Assembly: GCA_907163375.1 (NCBI GenBank) | Contig: CAJQUW010016852.1 | Coordinates: forward strand, 496,001-560,000 | Direction: 5' to 3' | DNA: 64,000 bases | From: Prostheceraeus crozeri | Taxonomy: Eukaryota > Platyhelminthes > Polycladida > Euryleptidae | In this document: positions 1 to 11,154 of the stretch, one piece after another | How positions within the stretch are numbered: the first letter of the stretch is position 1 | Layout of the letters: each line of letters begins with the position of its first letter | Translations under genes and position numbers: made by a program | The notes under the pieces: model-generated | What the model was told of the DNA's origin: nothing | The model's input: only the letters and a program-made list of their open reading frames with translations | Databases searched by the model: none

Positions 1-940
1 TGGAGTTATCACCCGATACTGATTGCTTATTGACTTTCATATACATTTTTACAATAAATACATTAGTTCTCACAAAATGCTCTCGTATCGAGGAAGAAAC
101 ATAATAGACTATCATAAGATAGGAAAGAGGGGTAAATTAAATTTCACAAGTGAATATACCCGTATGTAACATTAATTTTTCTAAAGAGTGTATATACCAG
201 TCAAAAATGAAAAAAGTTAAAGAAGTAAATGTTTCAAAAATTTTGTCAATGAGCATATGATGTTTCTTTTTTGTCAGCGCTTATAGGCAGCGCTTATTTG
301 ACATTTCAATTGACTAAGAATAGCATCTATTTTTAGAGGGAATGTGTAAAAGCTCTGAGGAATCGCGAGCATTCTGCACGATTTCTGCATGATCATAGAG
401 ATGCTGTACTTGAATATCATTCTTCTTTTCAGCTATTTACAAGTACTGGGTTAGAAGTATTCCCTTGTTCTAATACCATTACAGACTGCTGATATGTATA
501 ATGCTCATTACTTTTTTTGAAATTATGCACATTGCGAACCGATGTAGAGAAGTGACAATGTACCTAGATATCGGTCCGTAATTACTATGGCTCAATCGGG
601 TAGAGAAGATGGGATATACATCAATTTTGCGAAGTTGCGTTGAAGAATTGACTGGAAAATTAGAGCAGAGAGACCGTTCAGTGTTCACATTCCAGACAAT
701 TGTCGGCTTTATTCAGGCATGCTAAAATAACTCCAACACAGTGCATCAATCCATCCCGTGATAAGGTTGTGATCTTGTCCTTTTCGATACACTCAAAGTG
801 CTACTTTTGACTAAAATCCGACATTTCCATGTGCAAAGGCCTACTCTAAAGCTCCTCAATGAATTCACAAATTGATAATTGCAAGAAATTGATTCTTCCT
901 AGTCCACGTGGGAAAGGACTCAAAATGTGATCAAGAGAAG
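1..940. other. No gene seen
   Basis: AT-rich sequence with many stops in all frames. The only frame above 60 codons (479-688, minus) has no recognisable motif and no coding-like composition. I see no RNA gene and no clear repeat before the hAT insertion that follows. Confidence 0.6.
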
Positions 941-948
941 CTATACAG

Positions 949-1846
949 CAGTGGTGGACCACCACCGCATCTCATATCTAAAGTGGTCCGTTGACACTAT
1001 TTGAATCTGTGGTACAGAAATTCACATTCGAATGATCCAACTATGCTCCTTTCGTAATGAATATCTTCTCACATAAGCGCAAAATGACCATCACCAGGGC
1101 GAGTTTATGCTAAGTCACATGAAATTCGATGCCTTGTTGAGCATGCTTGTCTACGTAATAAACGACGCTTCAATGAACCCTTAAATAGGCTATATTAAGT
1201 GGACCTAGGCTGCGTGTGAAGGAATCCAAGTATGATTTTGACAGGCCAACATTCTTTGTCAAATAATCTTGCTGAAACGCATTTTTTCTATACTACTACA
1301 CCAATGAATTTTGTACTCGATTGGCATTAGCGCGCGACTACCGTTTGTGGAGCCCAAGCACGGTTTTTGAAAGCCATGCTTGAGTGACGTATGTACACGT
1401 ATGTATATGTAGCATTATCCATTGTAGCACAATCAATTTTATCTTGCACGGTTTTCAGGCGGATAATTGCACTGCACCTACAAAACGTTGTTTTTCGATG
1501 AAATAAGGTCATGTCAGTAATATCACTAAAAAATTCAGATGACCGCTTTATTGCAGAAAAGAAAATCTTCCATGGCTTGTTATAGGCCTATTCGCTCTTC
1601 AATACTAACAGGAATTGTAGAATATAGATTATCATTCGATAATGTTTCGCAAATTAGTTGCGTACATTACTGCTGTACATGCATTTTATAGAGTTTTATG
1701 TAATACGACCGCTATAACCGCTAACGGTACAGCAACCGGAATAAATTACAAAATAAAGGAATGTTAAACTTACTACTGACTTTTAAAATTGGTGGCCCGC
1801 GAGCCATTTCGTGGGCCCACTACCCCAACTTAGTTGCACACCACTG
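949..1846. mobile_element. Non-autonomous hAT element (898 bp) with 8-bp TSD
   Basis: The segment begins CAGTGGTG and ends CACCACTG, an 8-bp terminal inverted repeat of the CAGNGGTG type common in hAT elements. It is flanked by an identical 8-bp target duplication, CTATACAG, at 941-948 and 1847-1854. The right end also carries a region (about 1790-1822) rich in GGCCCGCGAGCC-like sequence, usual for hAT ends. No transposase frame lies inside, so it must have been mobilised in trans. The exact TSD argues for a fairly recent or well-preserved insertion. Orientation cannot be assigned. Confidence 0.85.
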
Positions 1847-1854
1847 CTATACAG

Positions 1855-3117
1855 CTATAAATGGAAACAGATAGCGCGGGAATACCTACAACAGATATTT
1901 GGCCTACTCAACTGCTAATTAAGGTGAGGTCGAATAGTATAAGTCGAACTTATCCATGCAACAAAAAATTGTACAACTATGCAGTACACAGTTTGTATGA
2001 TAAATTGTTTAAATCCAATATCAGTCTATAAAAGAAACATAATAAAAGAAAATAATAAAAGAAAATACAGTGTAGCATAGATGTAAAAACCATATTGTTG
2101 CAACATTGCAAATAAAAACGTCAAAATATAACAAACATAAAGGTCTAAAAAAATCTGTCTCAGTCAAATTGCTATTGTAAAAAGTAAAAAATATTATCAA
2201 GCATGGCTAGGGACAGGTAGATTTGGGTCTCTCTCTGTCGTTGCAACAGCTTATCGCTCTCTTCGGTAGCCTCTTGAAAGGACCGAGCAGCTGGAAAGCA
2301 AAGTGGCCAACCGGGGATCGTTTGTCTGACAAAATAGATTTTACAGTCTTTGCAGATCTCTGCCGTCTTTCTCATGCATAGAGAAACAGTAAAAGTCCAA
2401 CGACAAGAAAATTAGCTATTTCGGGATCGGTATAACGCTCCCCGCTATCAAATTCACAACTTTTTAGTTGAATCAGATTGTGTAATAGCTTCCCAATGCA
2501 TGGAGTCATTCATATGAAGATTTACCTGGATTTCATGAAGCCTTGTAGATTCATTCAGTAATTTTCATGGATACATGCATGCATCACAACTAAAATGTTG
2601 TTCTGAAGTACCTGATTTTCCACAGAATTTGCATCGATTGCAGTTGTTCTCGCTAACTTTCCCCATAATCAGTTCGGTAATTGGTTAATTACTTCTCCTC
2701 TCTCATTGCGTAATTGTTGCACGGTGTCTTAATGAAAAATTGCAACTTCTAGAGAGAGTTGATTTTTATATCTTGACCTCTGTCCGGCCTTTTCTGTTGA
2801 GTTGAAATGGTAGGTTCCATATTTCTGCGTGTTTTTGAAAGTGCTGAGATTAGCAGCATTTTGATATTCAAAATTTCGTATGTGGACAAAAGAATCATTA
2901 CAGAATTTCATAGAACAGGCATTGACAACCGGTGACCTGCGAGTGATTCTTCACAGCAGACGTTATCAAAAAAATTCCTTTGCAATTCATCAAAATCAAT
3001 TGGTCTTATTAAATTGATTGCTATTGTCAGAAATTGCAATGAAATTATTGCGAAATAGGGTTGTCAAAAGTTAATTGATTACTTCCATGATATTGCAATG
3101 CCGTCAGAAGGTGGTTG
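1855..3117. other. No supported gene
   Basis: AT-rich spacer. A 67-codon minus-strand frame at 2172-2375 has protein-like composition (a C-x-x-C pair near its start, a Glu/Gln/Arg-rich C-terminus), but I recognise no family and see no partner exon. From about 2990 the text becomes rich in TTAATTGATT, a motif that continues to about 5060. Confidence 0.45.
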
Positions 3118-3119
3118 GG

Positions 3120-3670
3120 ATTCATAATTTTTAACCGCATTGGTATAGTGAGGGATACCTCCACAAATATAAGGCACAAAGGTGTCGGATAACACACTTT
3201 ATCTAGTGCCGACGTTTTGTACTTCGTCCTTTGTGAAGGCGGTGTTCAGCATGCCATAAAAAACGCAATAGTCTTAATACCTACGGCAAAGTCAGTGCTC
3301 TTTCTGACCATTTGATTGATAGATTCCAGATAACAATGGCTCTATTGATAGCTTCCATGTACAAAATATTGATAAATGTAGTGATCCTGTCGATACTACA
3401 TTGTCCGAAGCTCGCAAAATCAAATTGCTAGAGCCAAAAAATGAACATAGAAAATTAAATGACTGACTTCTAATTTGATGTGTGTTTTCATTTCCATATG
3501 TGGTATGGACCTGCTATATAAGCTGTGTCAGTATGTGCGCGTGCATTTTGCCCAGAAAAAGGACGAAGTCCGAAACGTCGGCACTGAATAAAGTATATTA
3601 TCCGCCACTTTTGTGCCTTATATTTCTGGAGGTATCCCTCAATAAACCTGTATACGGTTAAAAAATGAAT
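3120..3670. repeat. Inverted repeat (about 120-bp arms) with hammerhead-like cores
   Basis: The left arm (about 3120-3238) and right arm (about 3550-3670) are diverged reverse complements, sharing the blocks GAGGGATACCTCC, ATATAAGGCACAAA and GCCGACGTTT. The right arm reads TGCC, an 8-nt core, GGAC-GAA-GTCC, GAAAC, GTC, GGCA. This is the layout of a type I hammerhead, but the 5' core is CAGAAAAA instead of CTGATGA, so it is probably inactive. The same block recurs in the palindrome at 31.3-31.5 kb. Inverted terminal repeats with hammerhead motifs suggest derivation from Penelope-like terminal repeats, which is my inference. The spacer (3239-3549) holds no ORF of note. Confidence 0.6.
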
Positions 3671-4025
3671 TGCTTCCATGAAATAATAGCAATTTATAGA
3701 TTTCTTCCTGCTACTATAAAAGTTAATTGATTGCCTAGCCCTCCCAATTTTATTGCAATTAATTTTTGAAGATGTGCTTGATAATGTCCATGCAAGGAGT
3801 TGACGGATCTTCAAATGTGGTCAACGCGGTCATTCTGGCTACCCATGCGTGCCTGCGACTGAGTAAGGAAGCTGGATAGGCATTTGCGAATTATCTCCCA
3901 CGCATGGTTTCAAATGTTTCTAAAATGTGCAAAATTACATCGAACTTCACAAAGCTTCAACACATATGTAGTTGAGGATGTTTTCTGCCTACCAGGGATT
4001 ATTACAACTTGATTGAATTTCAGTT

Positions 4026-4190
4026 CATTGATTGCTCAGTTTCCAATTTCAATCAATTGATTGCTCAGCTTCTTCAATCAATTGATCGCTCAATTTCCGA
4101 TTTCAATTAATTGATGGGATGATATTTCAATTATCAATTAATTGATTGCATCAATTTCTCATGTTAATTAACTGATTAACTCAAGTTCAT
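4026..4190 (+). repeat. Degenerate tandem repeat, unit about 25-31 bp
   Basis: ATTGATTGCTCAG-like units start near 4027, 4056, 4081, 4110, 4141 and about 4172, so the period is about 25-31 bp. Consensus is roughly CAATTGATTGCTCAATTTC. Isolated relatives of the unit (TTAATTGATTGC) occur at 3070, 3723 and 5022, so the array sits in a broader region seeded with the same motif. No function is evident. Confidence 0.6.
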
Positions 4191-7100
4191 ATTACAATGA
4201 GCTGCTTGCTCATAAAGAAATTTCCGTTTGACATGTTTGTCTGTAATTTTTTGATCATGAAGAAGCTTGCAAAGAGATTCCCAGTATCTGAACAATTTTT
4301 TTCTCCTCAGTACTCTACTCACAGAATTAGATTGTTTACGCGTGTCACTTTGCTAGAAGTACCAACTGATTGAAAACGATGGCACATGCAGGAACTTGCT
4401 AAGTGGGCAAAAAGAAATTTTTAATACTTTGCAGAGATAGGAAGAATAGCCGTGCGTCGCTTGCGGATTACTGTGAATTCCTTCAAAATGCTACGATCTC
4501 CACGATTCCTTCAGATTCGAAGAATTCAGATCATTGCGCTAAAGTTTTCTCGATAATGTTGGTCCCTCCGGTCATCACAAAAAATATAGCAGGTGCAGGA
4601 AAAAAAAATTCAGACAAACTTCTGTGTAGAACTTGACATCGTCTGTGTCTCTTTGCTGTGATCCGGTTGATAAGCCACTGAAACTTAGCACACTTCGGCG
4701 TGTTTAATGTTGAACTGGCCGCTCATTGTTCGATTGCTATAGTATTATGTCACCAGATTGTACTATCTCATTAGCGTTACAAGTTCCAATGCTACCTTTC
4801 CAGTCAAACAGAAGAATAGACGAGTTGTCTAATTCTGTGAGTCCACTACTCGCACGGAAGCCTGTCTTTGACAGCAGGAGGCGATTCATAACTTTGATAT
4901 TTTATCTATTGAAATTCTGACTTAAATTATTCAACGAATGCAACAAATATCAAGGCCATCTGCGAGGTGTTCAATCTCTGCTTATAGAATCCTTCAACCA
5001 ATCGATTGACTGATGCCAATTAATTGATTGCTAAGTATTTCCAATCACAGTTATTTATTGTTCCGAATGCCAATGTCAATGTATCTATTGAAAAGAGCAA
5101 TTACATTGCAAACAATTTTTGACAATACCTGCTACCTACATTCAGGAAATAATGCAAATCAGACATGTGCCGGTACTTTTCAAATTATAGACGATAATTT
5201 GTAAATGTAAACAGCTTGATCTGCCTTCATCTGTTCGATACATTCTGATCAGATGGCACTTGAGATCGTCAAATTCAACTCGCTACAGCTCGTGCGGTGA
5301 ATGACCAAGGCCAACTCCCTTATGCTAAGATAGTCAACTTAAGAAAAGAAGTCGTTGGGTTTGAAATAGCAGCCAATGAGATAGATGATGATGATGGATA
5401 GAGAACAATGCATTCACGGAAAATGAGTCGAACAGACGAAGTCTGATAAAGTTCTTGACGCTGCCAAACTTATTTATCGTTTAGAGTTTGTCGTCTCTAA
5501 TACAAAAGTATACTTAACTGATTTGATTGATTTTTTATGTGGGTAGAAAATATGCTCAACTATGAGCACCCGAAATTTTGTGAAGATTTAGTCATTTCTA
5601 TGGAAAATAGACAAATCTGCAAACTGTGGGAAGGGGGAGTTAATGCGCAAGAGCCGCCGGATCTTCTAAAACTGTCTGAAGTTCAAGGATTTCGATCACT
5701 ATATTCCAACAAGATTTCTTTGATTTTCAAGAGAATTAATTACCTAGACACAGTGTGGAACATAATTAATTTATGTAAATTATCAATCAAATTATTTTCC
5801 AGACTTTCACATTGAAATTTCTATCTTCCAAGCCTCAGCATTAATTAACAATATTGAAGGTATCAGGTTTCTCGTGGATGTTTAAATATTAAATAGCTGA
5901 TTCGTTGACTAATCAATCATTGAGTGGAACAGTTGTTTGATTTCGATACCGAATACGCGCCGGTTGAAATTACTGCGGCATTTCACGGCAACGCATTCAA
6001 TCTTCAGTAGCAGTCATCCTTTTGTGTTGCAGAATTGCTTGCTGTCCACCTTCTGATGCTGTAATAGAAATCCTCGACACACACAAGTCTCATATTGACA
6101 TGGGCATGGTAATACTGAAGGTGCTTTCAGACACTAACGATCACTACGTAAACACACACGGCACAACCCGCACGCCTAAGCTTAGCTTCTCTCAACCAGG
6201 GGAACCAAAGGCGCACACTTAACGGCCAAGCGAAGCTATTGCGTCATGCAGTAGCCGTATGCGCGACTAACTTTCCCATCGCTAGCACGCACAAAGCGCT
6301 GCAATGGACAGAAGAGAACAAGTTAACACATGCGTCATCACACTTACGTGATTCTGAATCCGTTTCTCATTCGATTTCCTCCTATCTGAGATGCAAATTC
6401 TTAGAACACATTACATGAATGACCCAGAAGAAAGTCATGTTCATTAACATTTTATTGACACACCTACAACCCATTCAAATTCAAAATCAAAGAGAATTAT
6501 GCGAAATGCAATTAAGAAATGATTGCAACTAAATACAAGTAGGCTGCATGGGTAATCAAAACAGAACTAATGAGGCAGAATTTGACTGCTGCTGTCTTAT
6601 AATGAAGCCTGAGGAATATGTTTGTCATTACTAACTTATTCCACTGTTGACCTAACTTGGCCTAGGCGACTCCTATTTATTCTATGTAAGTAAATTTATC
6701 ATGAAATGTGCATGTATAGTTTCATCATCAACCCTGTTGTTGTCACAGGAATAAGCTGAATCTATCTATCTCAAGGTCCGCAGAAATCTTTTCCATTGAA
6801 AAAATACGATCACATTATCAAATTTCAGTCATTAATGCTCGGATACAGATAGACTAAAAAGGGAAACATCCGCATATACACAATAAATCTACGAAATAAT
6901 CATTTTAAGCATAATAGCATATGTGCGCTGAAAACCCAGGCAGCTATTCATTGATAATCATTCCTTCTATATCATTACTTGAAGTATTATCGCATTTTTA
7001 TTTTTGGTAATTTAACATCTATATTCTATTCTATGATTTGAAATTATGATAGCCTAATTATTATAATCATTGTTCAAAGTGACTGGAAGTTTCCAGTCAC

Positions 7101-8160
7101 AAGCATACTTAGCGCGAGCACGGTACAGTATAACAGACTTTATTATTTGACGAAAAAGTTTCACAAGAACACAAGGTACAAACCTTGCTAAATTCGACTT
7201 TGGCAAATAAACATTTCAAGGTTTCGTCGTCGCAAATTGTCTTTCAAAGTAAATTAAGAACAATTTCGATTTCACCTAAAATTAGTGTGAAGTAGTGCGA
7301 TATGATGACGGTAATGTCGACCTCACAACCAACCGCTTTTTACCGGCGGACTCTTGAATTGCTGGAACCTGTTGGGAGATTTTCAATTCGTAAAGAAGAC
7401 TAATTGGGATGTGAGAAAGTATCACTATATATTACAAATATTAAATTACATTTTCTTATTCAAAAAGTGGTTACTAGATAATATTCTGAATAAAAAGTTA
7501 GGTCTTGGACCATTTTTTAAAATATGTTGCAAATTAGGAATTCAAATAATTACACCTGAAATGCTCTTCTTTTGTTTGTACCCTAAAGGCCTACAACAAA
7601 AAAAACATTTTAGAGATACCTGGATTCCTAATTTACAATACATGAACATTATGCAGTTATTCTTACATCAAAACATTTTGCAAATTTATACATTTTGAAA
7701 ATTATTGGTTATTTATCTTAAGATATGTCTTACAATGTCAGACAGAGTATAGGAAAGTTAGATACTATTTGTTGCACAGTTTATCAGAATTCCATTAAGG
7801 ATAAATAACTTTCCTCACATACAAATAAACGTTGTTACCCTCAACGCATTATTAAATTTATTTTTGAGACATTATCAAATGTAAGGTTACAGGCTCTTAC
7901 TAAAGAAATTGCCTGCATCTTAACCAATATCAAAAGTAAACGACTTCTGTGCTAATATTGACAGGATAAATAATTAAGTCATAACATGTATATGGCATGA
8001 TGAGATTTGATAAATTTATCAATTGCCAGGTTACTTGTCTAAACATGTAATGAGTAGCGCCTGCGTGAAGCGCCTCAATCTCGGATGCGGTATTAAGTGA
8101 TTGCAGAAAGCAGTCCGCCCTTCACGTGCCTGCGTTAAAGCAATGCCTTCCTGGCTAATT
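4191..8160. other. Long AT-rich spacer, no gene seen
   Basis: No frame here shows a recognisable domain. The longest frames (5537-5815 and 7354-7698, plus strand) are Phe/Leu/Ile/Lys-rich, as expected of AT-rich noncoding DNA read as protein. A short perfect hairpin, GTGACTGGAA-gt-TTCCAGTCAC, lies at 7079-7100. I see no terminator, promoter or RNA gene I would defend. Confidence 0.55.
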
Positions 8161-8174
8161 CACGCTCTCAACAG

Positions 8175-8247
8175 ATGGTTCGGTGGCCTTGTGGTTAGAG
8201 GGTATGCTTGCACGTCCTCTAGCTCCAACGTCGCTGGTTCAAACCTA
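8175..8247 (+). promoter_or_regulatory. tRNA-like internal Pol III promoter (A and B boxes)
   Basis: TGGTTAGAGGG fits the A-box pattern TRGYNNARNNG, and GGTTCAAACCT fits the B-box pattern GGTTCRANNCC. They lie about 45 bp apart, as in tRNA genes and SINE heads. It is not an intact tRNA gene, because I cannot pair a 7-bp acceptor stem and the B-box arm runs straight into the hammerhead. Confidence 0.65.
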
Positions 8248-8248
8248 C

Positions 8249-8290
8249 CCACGACTGATGAGGCCCAACAGGCCGAAACATGTCTCGTGG
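8249..8290 (+). ncRNA. Type I hammerhead ribozyme, canonical core
   Basis: Stem I is CCACGA (8249-8254) paired perfectly with TCGTGG (8285-8290). The core CTGATGA occupies 8255-8261. Stem II is GGCC (8262-8265), loop CAACA, GGCC (8271-8274). GAAA follows at 8275-8278, then a very short stem III region ACATGT and the cleavage triplet GTC, with the predicted cut after C8284. All strictly conserved core positions are present. The minimal palindromic stem III resembles the short-stem-III type I hammerheads known from Penelope-like elements, which are thought to work best as dimers. Confidence 0.85.
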
Positions 8291-8308
8291 TGTCTACATC
8301 TGTTGAGA

Positions 8309-9100
8309 TTTGATAAATATATATATATTATCCAACAAAAGGAAGCTCAAATAATTCTGTAAGTTCTATTCAAGCACCTGTACATGTGAATCTGCAAAAC
8401 GATATTCTACAAGACTTCCCTAAACATCAATTTAAAGTCTTATTTAAGCAGGTGACAAAGAATTTGTTGAATAGAACTAAGCTGTGCCAAGTATAAACTG
8501 AATCAAAGTTGGGATACCACTTATCTCTTATTACTTACTTGCTTCTCATCAATATTTTGGATGTTGCTCGAACTGGTTACATACTTGCTGCTATCTTTGC
8601 TTTGTTCTAGTCTAATAATAATGTATTGTGTTCGATCAGGCATGTATTTCATGAAATGTTAAATCACTGAGAACTTCATTAAACTGTTTCTACATACTTC
8701 GCTAGTGCCATTTGCAGACGAAGTAACCATAATAGTGCTATTATGACGACATCAAAATGCTCCATATAACGAAACACATAAATTCACGACTGCATAAATA
8801 AATATTGGCAAGAACAAAACGAAATTTTCAAAATTATGAATACCGCATGTTTCCTTTACTTAGACACTCTTAATAGACATTTTTCGCGGATAAACACTGT
8901 CTTCCTAATAGAGAGAGATGTCTTAATAGAAGATGTCTTCTTGGATTTCATTTCACGTCAAATATTTTTCTGTCTAGCTGTAGACGATCAAATAAAATAC
9001 CGGATAGTCTGCCAGTTTCACAGACTGTAGTCACTGCTTTGTGGTGTTGCGCGACCTCATTGCTCATTGCCTCTTTGCTCCAAATCTATGCGGTCCAAGT
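8309..9100. other. No gene seen
   Basis: AT-rich spacer. The plus frame at 8836-9030 has no recognisable motif. Confidence 0.5.
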
Positions 9101-9104
9101 GGGA

Positions 9105-9404
9105 GATTCAAGCCACCGGATATGCCATGGATGATTGAATGGATTGTGACGGCATGGGAAAAAATGAGAAAGACGTAATAATCAGAAGCTTTCGTGTGTG
9201 CCGGATATCATTGAAAACGGATTGATCGATTTTTTCAGAGAGGGCCAACAACTCTTCAAAGCACGAACAATTCCTCAAGAGATTGAGACGACAGGTGTTT
9301 CAAGCAGTCAGATCGAGATTGAGAGTGAAGATTCAACTGAGATGGGTAGCACCAACAGCGACAATTCTAATTCGACCGACAGCGAATATTCAATTTTTGC
9401 ATAG
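9105..9404 (+). pseudogene. Decayed pogo/Tigger-type transposase C-terminus
   Basis: Conceptual translation gives KPPDMPWMIEWIVTAWEKM, then, after a frameshift near 9170, DVIIRSFRVCRISLKTD. These match the layout of the DDE_1 (pogo/Tigger/jerky) C-terminus, where a W-V-x-x-A-W helix is followed by I-x-x-S-F-x-x-C-G-I-S-x-x-x-D. Here the usual Gly after Cys reads Arg. A second frameshift leads into an acidic Ser/Glu/Asp-rich tail (about 9290-9404), as such transposases often have. The catalytic part upstream is missing. A pogo-like MITE lies 0.8 kb downstream, but I cannot show that the two belong together. Assignment is by motif recall only. Confidence 0.5.
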
Positions 9405-10168
9405 AGTGTGACAGTAGCGATTTCTAATCCGACAGTACGCATTGCGCATGAATAGAATAGCCTGTATAATAACGTTTAAAGAAACACATGGCTTAAAAGA
9501 GTGAGATGTTTTAATAAATTTCGTCAATTTCAACTGATGTCTTAGTAGAGAGTGTGTTAATTGAGGAAACATACGGTATGTGACGGAGATTTCTGCCTAT
9601 TAACCACATTAGGTTTGCATTCGATTAGACCACATACGGCTATGTCTACCAGACATACGCATGCACTTGAACCAAGAATTATGATTTGATTTTCCACAAA
9701 ATTAAAAAAGTTCTAAGTTGTCTTTGGTAGCCAGTCATCGTATCATTCTATCCAACAAGACTATATACATATTATTTGAATATTAAACTAAGATTGTCGA
9801 AATTCAAGACAGTTTGCTAAGTAGAAACCAATACAGCAGAAGTCCTTAAGTTCTTATAACCAACGCCTAGTTAGTAGGCGACTGCAATATCATCAAATCC
9901 AGACGTTTTATGTTCAGTAAATTTATAACACTTTATTAATAAATGTGATATGGTTATATCATATACTATATCAAACAGAAATGCTTCAAATGTTCAGCGC
10001 ACAAGACAAAAAAAAATAAAGATAATTCGCTGTAAGATATGTTCGACTATATGCCAAATACACTGAATCCACGATTGAATTCATTGTACTGAGATGAAAT
10101 TGCTGTCCCCGGCATGAATAGATCCCCGGCAAAACAATGAAAAAAAGACCGGCAAAACACTGCACATA
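9405..10168. other. No gene seen
   Basis: AT-rich spacer between the transposase fragment and the pogo-like MITE. Stops in all frames and no recognised motif. Confidence 0.5.
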
Positions 10169-11154
10169 CAATAGTATTCGGATAACTCGTCATTCACACT
10201 TAACTCGTCATCGAAAAAAATCCCTTCGAAATCTGCTATCTAACCATATATTTTACTTCGCTTAACTCGTCAAACCCGATAACTCGTAATAGAAAATAGT
10301 CCAAAAAGAAAGTTTCTTCGGATATTTCGTCAATATTTTTTCGCACTTGTTCAGCTTAACAGTAGGCCAATGGTTTGGGCTATCACTATCCGTGTACCAG
10401 AGAGCCGTGTACCGTAATTTGATACTGTGTACATGAATTTCATTTCTTACCAACAATAAGAAAAATTAAATTATTGCTGATTAACTTAGAATTTTTAAGT
10501 AGCAGCCTACATACAGAATAACATGACACATTCAGGTAGATTCCCTCTATGGATTTCCTTATATGGAAGTGAAACGCTGAAAAATACCTTATATGGAATT
10601 CTGCATATTGAAGAAGTCTGCACACGAGATCATGTGACTCATTTGCATCTCAAAGGCTAGCTGAGATGATGATTCAGCTACATATGATGATTCAATCAGA
10701 TTACAGTCTCTAGACGATGAAAGGTAGGCCTACATGTATTTGGGGGGAAATAAAACAATACCACCATTTGTACAGTCTGTCACCGTTGTGTACAGCTGAC
10801 ACTGTTTACAAATAGTACTGTACTGTATATTCACCTACATACACGTAGTAGGAAGCAGGCTAGCAGGCAAGTTTAATAGCCTACATATAGGCCTACATGT
10901 ACACGTACACATGTACTATTTAACAGGTTAAGCTTTGTAAGTACTGCATTACATGCATGTACACGTACATGTATTAGGGATAAAGTTGGCGGTGTAGCTG
11001 TGATATTATACTATATTTCAAGTATCATTAATGTGCATTCAATGTAAGTGGTTAGCCTTATCATTAAAATAACAACTTCGGATTACTCGTCAAATAAGAT
11101 AACTCGTCATGTTTGGCCGCTCCCCAGGGGTGACGAGTTATCCGAATACTACTG
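10169..11154. mobile_element. Pogo/Tigger-like MITE (986 bp)
   Basis: The left end reads CAATAGTATTCGG and the right end, inverted, CAGTAGTATTCGG. AGTATTCGGATAACTCGTCA is exact in both arms (10173-10192 and 11131-11150). Both ends abut TA, as expected for the Tc1/mariner/pogo TA target. Subterminal copies of AACTCGTCA recur at both ends (about 10203, 10263, 10280; about 11085 and 11101), which could be transposase binding sites. Internal sequence has ACATGTACACGTACA palindromes (10895-10975) but no transposase. The superfamily rests on the CAGTAG start and the TA target, so it is an inference. Confidence 0.75.

Larger units (their letters stand above)
8167..8308 (+). mobile_element. 142-bp tRNA-like plus hammerhead chimera (SINE- or retrozyme-like)
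   Basis: The unit is bounded by a perfect 11-bp inverted repeat: CTCAACAGATG at 8167-8177 and CATCTGTTGAG at 8298-8308. Inside are a tRNA-like head with A-box TGGTTAGAGGG (about 8191-8201) and B-box GGTTCAAACC (8236-8245), then a complete hammerhead at 8249-8290. A Pol III transcript started by the A/B boxes could fold into a tRNA-like domain plus a self-cleaving ribozyme, both enclosed by the outer stem. It is followed by TTTGATAAATATATATATATTA. I saw no target duplication and no second copy in the window. Hammerheads are known in Penelope-like elements and in small animal retrozymes. This head-plus-ribozyme arrangement is what the sequence shows; the mobility is inferred. Confidence 0.7.

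Noticed and set aside
4026-4190. CRISPR-like array
   Set aside because: The repeats are degenerate with no constant-length unique spacers, and the window is animal DNA.
7354-7698. 114-codon plus-strand frame
   Set aside because: Phe/Leu/Ile/Lys/Asn-rich with no motif; expected by chance in such AT-rich DNA.
10890-10975. ACATGTACACGTACATGT palindromes as a regulatory site
   Set aside because: They lie inside a MITE and are simple alternating purine-pyrimidine text; no evidence for a binding function.
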